Part shown: in pieces, positions 57,874 to 61,463 of the stretch
Layout of the letters: every line of letters begins with the position of its first letter
Position numbering within the stretch: position 1 is the stretch's first letter
From: Clostridiales bacterium
GTDB lineage: Bacteria; Bacillota; Clostridia; Oscillospirales; Oscillospiraceae
Length of the DNA stretch: 61,463 nt
NCBI GenBank assembly: GCA_029010715.1
Contig: JAQXKZ010000034.1
Location: forward strand, 1 to 61,463
Direction of reading: 5' to 3'
The notes under the pieces: model-generated
Database searches by the model: none
Told to the model about the DNA's origin: nothing
What the model saw: the letters and a program-made list of their open reading frames with translations, nothing else
Position numbers and translations under genes: made by a program

Positions 57874-57902
57874 TTGACAAAATTAAAAATATGAGTTACA
57901 AT
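57874..57902 (+). promoter_or_regulatory. Sigma-A promoter of small conserved gene
   Basis: TTGACA (57874-57879) and TACAAT (57897-57902) are 17 bases apart; the gene starts 29 bases later. Confidence 0.85.
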
Positions 57903-57930
57903 TCGATTACATTACTGGAGGTGTTTAATA

Positions 57931-58212
57931 TTGGCTAAGACATTGGAGTATAAAGGACATCCCCTCCAACGGAAGGACAATATAATCTACTACGGCAGCT
58001 TTGCTGATAAATATATCATCATGCTGCAGATTTTGGACACCAAGAAGGTCGGCGACATGGACGTCGCCACCAAGGTTTCCATACAGCTTCAGCTCACGGA
58101 CGCGAGCATAAAATCCAGGGACAGGATAGTCAAGAAATCCGAGAAGGACAGTCTGTATGCCGCAATTGATGTAGCCGCCGTGTGGCTGGAACGGGCCCTT
58201 TCCTCCAGATAA
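57931..58212 (+). CDS. Small conserved protein of unknown function
   Basis: A 93-residue protein starting with TTG 57931 (TGGAGGTG 9 bases upstream). It reads AKTLEYKGHPLQRKDNIIYY, then MLQILDTKKVGDMDVATKVS and ends in a helix (LYAAIDVAAVWLERALSS). The pattern of short beta strands followed by one helix suggests a small alpha/beta domain. I have seen such proteins in Clostridia but know no function. The next gene, an NlpC/P60 cell-wall hydrolase, follows after 24 bases and may share the transcript. Confidence 0.75.
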   Translation: MAKTLEYKGHPLQRKDNIIYYGSFADKYIIMLQILDTKKVGDMDVATKVSIQLQLTDASIKSRDRIVKKSEKDSLYAAIDVAAVWLERALSSR

Positions 58213-58236
58213 ATAAAGAAAAAGGATCTGTTTCTT

Positions 58237-59757
58237 ATGCGCAAGAAAACATTGAGGATCTTTGTCGCTGCGGTTGTCATCACGTCGATGATGAGCGTCC
58301 CGGCTTATGCCGAGAACGCGGTAGTCACCGGAAACGATGTCAACTTCAGGGTCGGCCCGGGTACAAACTACAGGGTGATCGACAGCCTGTCCAGGGGTAC
58401 GGCCGTCACAGTCAGCGACAGGTCCAACAGTGCCTGGTATGCGGTGGATTATGACGGATACAGCGGGTTCATGTCTTCCTCCTACCTGAGCATAACCGAA
58501 GAAGACTACAGTCACGTTACCGTCAGCAGCGGGGAGGACAGCGCGTACATCAACGCGATGTATGTGCGCTTCCGCAGCGGCCCGAGCTCCGCCTCGTCCA
58601 TACTGGGCGAATACAACAGAGGCAAGAGCGTAACCGTAACAGGCCGCTCGGGAGACTGGACGGCCTGCATCATAGACGGTCAGGCCGGATATGTGTATTC
58701 CAGATATGTGACGGGGGGCGCCTATATTACGCCGGAGCCAGAACGCGAGATATACGCGAGCTACGGCAGCGGCGGACTTGAGTTCGGCGGTAACTCTCAG
58801 ACGGAGCAGCCGGCGGAGCCTGTACAGCCGGAGAAAACGCCGGAACCGGTTTGGGAGCCCACGCCGCAGCAGGGTTCCGGATATATCTGCGGCGACTTTG
58901 TGCGTTTCCGCACAGGACCGTCCAGCGGATACTCCATCATAGATTCGTATAACCGGGGCACGCCGCTCACGGTCACCGGTGTATCCGGAGACTGGACAGC
59001 CTGCATTATAGACGGCCAGTCCGGCTATGTTTTTTCCCAATACGTGACGCGTACAGACAACGGGCAGGAAAACTACGGCAGTGAGGCAAACGGCGAAGTC
59101 GAGATAGAGAACAACGCCCCGGCAGAGCAGCCGGAAGCCACGCCGGAGACCACCCCGGTGGAGACAAAAGACGGCTACATAAGCGGAAACAACGTACGTA
59201 TGCGTGACGGCGCGTCCATGAGCGCGGGTATACTCTGTGAGCTGTCCTACGGCAACAGGGTGACAATCTGCGGATACTCCGGAGATTGGACGAATGTGAT
59301 ATACGACGGACAGAGCGGATATGTGTATTCGCAGTATGTCAGGGAGGGCAGCCTCAACTACAGCGAGATCGTCAACAACTCCGGTGACGGCAGTGATCTC
59401 GGACGTCAGATCGCAGACTACGCGCTGCAGTTCGTGGGCTACAACTATTCATGGGGCGGCAAGTCCCCGAGCACCGGCTTTGACTGCTCCGGTCTTGTCT
59501 ACTATGTCTACAGCCAGTTCGGCTATACCCTCAACCGTGTCGCCTGCGACCAGGCCAACAACGGCGTCGCCGTGACCGAGCTTCAGCCGGGCGATATACT
59601 CTGCTTCTATTCCGGCAGCAGCTATATCGGGCACGTCGGCATATACATAGGCGACAACAAATTCGTCCATGCGCAGAACTCCGCGACCGGCGTTGTGGTG
59701 ACCGAGCTTGCCGGCTACTACGCGACGCGCGGCTACGAGGCCAGACGCATAGTATAA
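58237..59757 (+). CDS. Secreted cell-wall endopeptidase: four SH3b domains plus NlpC/P60
   Basis: A 506-residue exported protein. A signal peptide (KKTLRIFVAAVVITSMMSV, cleaved near AYA) is followed by SH3b repeats, each with the pattern V-x-F-R-x-G-P-S/G: DVNFRVGPGTNYRVIDSLSR, YVRFRSGPSSASSILGEYNR, FVRFRTGPSSGYSIIDSYNR and NVRMRDGASMSAGILCEL. Pro/Glu/Thr-rich spacers separate them. The C-terminal NlpC/P60 domain (about 390-506) has the catalytic Cys in STGFDCSGLVYYVYS, His in YIGHVGIYIGDN and the third polar residue in FVHAQNS. It should cut stem peptides during growth or division. A strong terminator follows. Confidence 0.95.
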   Translation: MRKKTLRIFVAAVVITSMMSVPAYAENAVVTGNDVNFRVGPGTNYRVIDSLSRGTAVTVSDRSNSAWYAVDYDGYSGFMSSSYLSITEEDYSHVTVSSGEDSAYINAMYVRFRSGPSSASSILGEYNRGKSVTVTGRSGDWTACIIDGQAGYVYSRYVTGGAYITPEPEREIYASYGSGGLEFGGNSQTEQPAEPVQPEKTPEPVWEPTPQQGSGYICGDFVRFRTGPSSGYSIIDSYNRGTPLTVTGVSGDWTACIIDGQSGYVFSQYVTRTDNGQENYGSEANGEVEIENNAPAEQPEATPETTPVETKDGYISGNNVRMRDGASMSAGILCELSYGNRVTICGYSGDWTNVIYDGQSGYVYSQYVREGSLNYSEIVNNSGDGSDLGRQIADYALQFVGYNYSWGGKSPSTGFDCSGLVYYVYSQFGYTLNRVACDQANNGVAVTELQPGDILCFYSGSSYIGHVGIYIGDNKFVHAQNSATGVVVTELAGYYATRGYEARRIV

Positions 59758-59773
59758 TCAGACAACATGAAGA

Positions 59774-59806
59774 CAGCAGCGGATACATGTTCCGCTGCTG
59801 TTTTTT
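59774..59806 (+). terminator. Terminator after the NlpC/P60 gene
   Basis: AGCAGCGGA pairs with TCCGCTGCT around a short loop and is followed by GTTTTTT. Confidence 0.9.
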
Positions 59807-59947
59807 CACACGGGGCGTCGGGTTTGCGCCCGGTACCCGGCGCGCGCCGTCCGCCCCGCCGCCGGTATACAGAGCATAGCACCGGCGGCGGGAGAATGAC
59901 CGCGAAAGCGGCGCGCAAAACATGGCGGCTTATGCGCCTTGTTTTGC

Positions 59948-59976
59948 TTGCCTTTTGTACGCGCTTGTGCTATAAT
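59948..59976 (+). promoter_or_regulatory. Promoter of tRNA-Gly
   Basis: TTGCCT (59948-59953) and TATAAT (59971-59976) are 17 bases apart, 13 bases before the tRNA. Confidence 0.8.
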
Positions 59977-59989
59977 ACCTTTCACAGAC

Positions 59990-60063
59990 GCGGATGTAGT
60001 TCATCGGTAGAACTCCGGCTTCCCAAGCCGATAAGGTGGGTTCGACTCCCATCATCCGCTCCA
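59990..60063 (+). tRNA. tRNA-Gly (anticodon CCC)
   Basis: A 74-base tRNA with CCA encoded. Acceptor arms GCGGATG and CATCCGC pair fully; the D arm is GTTC/GAAC; the T arm GTGGG/CCCAT encloses TTCGACT. The anticodon loop reads TTCCCAA, so the anticodon is CCC and it reads GGG glycine codons. The first pair of the anticodon stem is a C-A mismatch. A terminator follows at 60072. Confidence 0.96.
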
Positions 60064-60265
60064 AAGGAAAAAACCAGCCCTAAGGGCTGGTTTTTTAGCA
60101 TAGTGCGGGGGGAGTCGAACGGGAGCGGTAGTGAATGGAGCGCCGGGGGCGCTCCAGAGCCGCGACCCGGCCTGCCGCGCACGGCAGGTCGACTCCCATC
60201 ATCCGCTCCAAAAGAAAAAAACCAGCCCTTAGGGCTGGTTTTTTAGCATAGTGCGGGGGGGAGTC
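60042..60265 (+). repeat. 75-bp direct duplication of tRNA-Gly 3' end and terminator
   Basis: Copy 1 (60042-60116) contains the T-arm end TCGACTCCCATCATCCGCT with CCA, the terminator, and AGCATAGTGCGGG. Copy 2 (60189-60265) repeats all of this with a few inserted or changed bases. The period is about 147 bases. Between the copies lies a GC-rich 72-base segment with two inverted repeats (GGAGCGCC/GGCGCTCC and CCTGCCG/CGGCAGG). A duplicated tRNA 3' end is the usual mark of an integrase attachment site, but no integrase is nearby. Confidence 0.8.
60072..60096 (+). terminator. Terminator after tRNA-Gly
   Basis: AACCAGCCC pairs with GGGCTGGTT around TAA, followed by TTTTAG. A second copy lies at 60220-60244 within the duplicated segment. 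Confidence 0.85.
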
Positions 60266-60279
60266 TATGTCTCCTGGCC

Positions 60280-60507
60280 TTATTTTTTCTCCGGAGGTAT
60301 AAATTCCAGAAGATCGCCAATATCACATTCCAGTACTGTGCATATCCGTGCAAGCACGCCGGTGTCCAGACGGCTTATTTCGTTATTGCAATAGTGGTTT
60401 ATCTGGGAACGCTGCATCTCGGCACGGTGGCTGAGCTTATTCTTGCTTATACCGGCTTCCCTGATGAGCTCGTCGAGCTTTATGCGTATCCTTCCGTATT
60501 CTTCCAT
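60280..60507 (-). CDS. Small XRE/Cro-type regulator
   Basis: A 75-residue, HTH-only regulator: RIKLDELIREAGISKNKLSH, then RAEMQRSQINHYCNNEISRL and a short acidic end (DLLEFIPPEKK). Typical of small Cro/C1 proteins that repress a divergent promoter. A perfect inverted repeat lies 62 bases upstream inside a plus-strand promoter (60558-60587), the expected operator. Ribosome site: AGACAAC is weak. Confidence 0.85.
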   Translation of the reverse strand: MEEYGRIRIKLDELIREAGISKNKLSHRAEMQRSQINHYCNNEISRLDTGVLARICTVLECDIGDLLEFIPPEKK

Positions 60508-60557
60508 GTTGTCTCCAGTCTGTGCGATTTATGTCTGATAAAGTAGAACAAAAATTC

Positions 60558-60587
60558 TTGACACAGATAGTCTAAACAAGTTAGACT
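60558..60587 (+). promoter_or_regulatory. Promoter with inverted-repeat operator
   Basis: TTGACA (60558-60563) and TAGACT (60582-60587) are 18 bases apart. Within them AGTCTAA (60569-60575) and TTAGACT (60581-60587) form a perfect inverted repeat separated by ACAAG. It probably binds the XRE protein encoded divergently and controls the small ORF at 60648. Confidence 0.65.
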
Positions 60588-60647
60588 TATGATATAAGTT
60601 CTAAAAAACCTAATCAGACTTCCTGCACATGCCGAGGAGCAGACGGA

Positions 60648-60752
60648 ATGGATTACGGGAAAATGTTCTGCATAGTACTCAACGCTGTGACGGGAGCAGC
60701 AACTGATATTGACGCGGGTGAATACGAGCGATTCATTTTTGCCCTTTTCTGA
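60648..60752 (+). CDS. Tiny ORF, 34 residues, related to the one at 61099
   Basis: ATG 60648 follows GAGGAGC and reads DYGKMFCIVLNAVTGAATDI then DAGEYERFIFALF and a stop. The first 25 residues are clearly the same as in the second tiny ORF (MNYKKMYCIMFNAATDAV). Related proteins of about 50 residues, with a helical end, occur in Firmicutes accessory regions. This copy loses the expected helical C terminus after GEYE, so it is probably truncated. Function unknown; the promoter and operator before it look intact. Confidence 0.5.
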   Translation: MDYGKMFCIVLNAVTGAATDIDAGEYERFIFALF

Positions 60753-60827
60753 ACGAACCCGCGCTGCCAGGCTTAGATACGGCGCCGGATAAGGTAGGGT
60801 GCTCCTGCGTAGAGGTGCGGGAGAGGA

Positions 60828-60998
60828 TTACGGCAATTCGATTTTACCGTGCTCCCTCTCAAAATCGCTTATTCTCTTCTTTATCATCTGTTCCAGTTCG
60901 CGGTTTTTCGTTCTTCCCTCATATTCCGCGATGTAGCCGAGTTTATCCAAAAGCTCCTGCTCTATCCGTAAAGTATACCTGCTTAAATAATCCTTCAT
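60828..60998 (-). CDS. Ribbon-helix-helix (Arc-like) DNA-binding protein
   Basis: A 56-residue protein. Residues 4-12 form the beta strand (LSRYTLRIEQ) and the next two helices (ELLDKLGYIAEYEGRTKNRE, then LEQMIKKRISDFEREHGK) complete the Arc/MetJ-type RHH fold, which binds DNA as a dimer. GGAGG lies 7 bases before ATG 60998. Start at the first ATG of the longer frame is less likely because it lacks a ribosome site. It faces a plus-strand promoter (61022-61050) and may repress it. Confidence 0.75.
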   Translation of the reverse strand: MKDYLSRYTLRIEQELLDKLGYIAEYEGRTKNRELEQMIKKRISDFEREHGKIELP

Positions 60999-61021
60999 TT
61001 CGACGCCTCCGTGACGAAGTA

Positions 61022-61050
61022 TTGACAAAATGATAGCGGCATATTATGAT
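61022..61050 (+). promoter_or_regulatory. Sigma-A promoter of the second tiny ORF
   Basis: TTGACA (61022-61027) and TATGAT (61045-61050) are 17 bases apart; the ribosome site AAAGGAG and ATG 61099 follow. Confidence 0.8.
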
Positions 61051-61098
61051 AGAAAACAAAAATGACGCAGTTTTGACGCATAGGAAAGGAGACAGAAA

Positions 61099-61260
61099 AT
61101 GAATTACAAGAAGATGTACTGTATAATGTTCAACGCTGCGACGGACGCGGTAAGAAGCATTGACGCGGGTGAATAAGAGTTGGCGCGGCGGCGGCTTGCC
61201 GCGGCACAGAAGCAGGCGGAGGAAATATACATAAGCGACGCGGAGGAAAGACGACAATAA
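61099..61260 (+). pseudogene. Tiny ORF interrupted by an in-frame stop
   Basis: ATG 61099 with AAAGGAG reads NYKKMYCIMFNAATDAVRSI DAGE and then TAA at 61174. The same frame continues ELARRRLAAAQKQAEEIYIS DAEERRQ to a second TAA at 61258, which is the helical C terminus expected of the family. A single base change (for example TAC or TAT to TAA) would explain it. The first copy at 60648 has Tyr at this position, which supports the idea. Function unknown; promoter and ribosome site are excellent. Confidence 0.6.
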
Positions 61261-61303
61261 AATGCGTCCGCTCAATCCGCTGTCCAAAGGCTGAGTTATA
61301 TGA

Positions 61304-61309
61304 TATAAT
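61304..61309 (+). promoter_or_regulatory. Probable -10 box of folD
   Basis: TATAAT at 61304-61309, 36 bases before the folD ATG. The matching -35 region (TGTCCA at 61281-61286) is weak. Confidence 0.45.
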
Positions 61310-61344
61310 AGAGAAATCAACGAGGACACGGAGGAGGGACAGAG

Positions 61345-61463
61345 ATGCTGATAGACGGAAAGGCGCTTGCCCGGAAGGTACGCGAACAGACGGCGCGCGA
61401 GGCGGCACAGCTGCCGAGAAAGGCGGGACTTGCCGTGGTTCTGGTCGGGGACGACCCGGCCTC
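61345..61463 (+). CDS. folD: FolD, N-terminal fragment (3' end outside window)
   Basis: The first 39 codons are present: MLIDGKALARKVREQTAREA, then RKAGLAVVLVGDDPAS. This is the standard start of methylenetetrahydrofolate dehydrogenase/cyclohydrolase, which makes formyl-tetrahydrofolate for purine and fMet-tRNA synthesis; L-A-V-V-L-V-G-D-D-P-A-S is the family signature. GAGGAGGGA precedes the ATG. Confidence 0.93.
   Translation, partial: MLIDGKALARKVREQTAREAAQLPRKAGLAVVLVGDDPA

Noticed and set aside
61174-61176. Programmed read-through or selenocysteine at the stop in the second tiny ORF
   Set aside because: The codon is TAA, not TGA, and no SECIS-like hairpin follows; a nonsense mutation is simpler.
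1-61463. CRISPR array, rRNA genes or intact insertion sequence
   Set aside because: No regularly spaced repeats, no rRNA signatures and no transposase or integrase reading frame were recognised.

Overview
The window looks like a chromosomal piece of a strictly anaerobic, high-GC member of the Clostridia (Oscillospiraceae/Eubacteriales-like gut bacterium). Reasons: the gene order ylxM-ffh-rpsP-khpA ... rimM-trmD-rsmA, an AT-rich consensus sigma-A promoter style (TTGACA-17-TATAAT) with strong AGGAGG ribosome sites, a perfect CIRCE operator, pyruvate phosphate dikinase, and air-defence proteins of anaerobes (rubrerythrin, ferritin, desulfoferrodoxin). Lipoproteins with clear lipoboxes and a YesM/YesN-type two-component system fit a Gram-positive cell plan. 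No CRISPR array, rRNA operon or intact insertion sequence was seen.

Layout. 1-6.98 kb: stress region, with the end of rubrerythrin, a small XRE regulator, a CIRCE-controlled Hsp20 with an HdeD-like membrane protein, a stretch of gene debris (cytosine methyltransferase tail, HTH scrap, a frameshifted minus-strand gene), a second regulator with a zinc ribbon, PgeF, a lipoprotein, a ferritin gene broken by two frameshifts, and desulfoferrodoxin. 7.1-10.6 kb: nucleoside salvage (ribokinase, nucleoside hydrolase, a truncated hydrolase-like protein) and an Mbeg1-like alpha/beta hydrolase. 10.7-27.6 kb: the most interesting region, a sugar or sugar-phosphate uptake island. Two complete AfuABC-type ABC transporters flank a lipoprotein sensor, a LytS/YesM-type histidine kinase and a YesN-type response regulator arranged like staphylococcal HptA-HptS-HptR (glucose-6-phosphate sensing). 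Behind the second transporter lie a YihX-like sugar phosphatase, a ROK-type kinase, a D-lyxose/mannose isomerase and a PfkB kinase. The inferred job is to sense, import and convert a hexose or hexose phosphate; the substrate is not proven by sequence.

27.7-35 kb (minus strand): a three-gene glycosylation set (GtrA flippase-like, GT2, GT-C), then yfmF-yfmH-lgt and a small acidic protein. 35-42 kb (minus): one giant cyclic beta-1,2-glucan synthase-like enzyme of 2329 residues. 42.2-48.5 kb (plus): translation and secretion block ylxM-ffh, rpsP-khpA, a Gdx/SugE exporter behind a structured leader, then rimM-trmD-rsmA; here TrmD carries a C-terminal GNAT acetyltransferase domain. 48.5-60 kb: ppdK, two lipoproteins of unknown role, a probable 6S RNA, DUF1292, a BofC-C-like protein, a class A penicillin-binding protein, and an SH3b/NlpC-P60 cell-wall hydrolase.

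60-61.46 kb: tRNA-Gly(CCC) followed by a roughly 75-bp direct duplication of its 3' end and terminator, then a small region of accessory character with an XRE regulator, a ribbon-helix-helix protein, two related tiny ORFs (one interrupted by a stop codon) and an inverted-repeat operator. The window ends inside folD.
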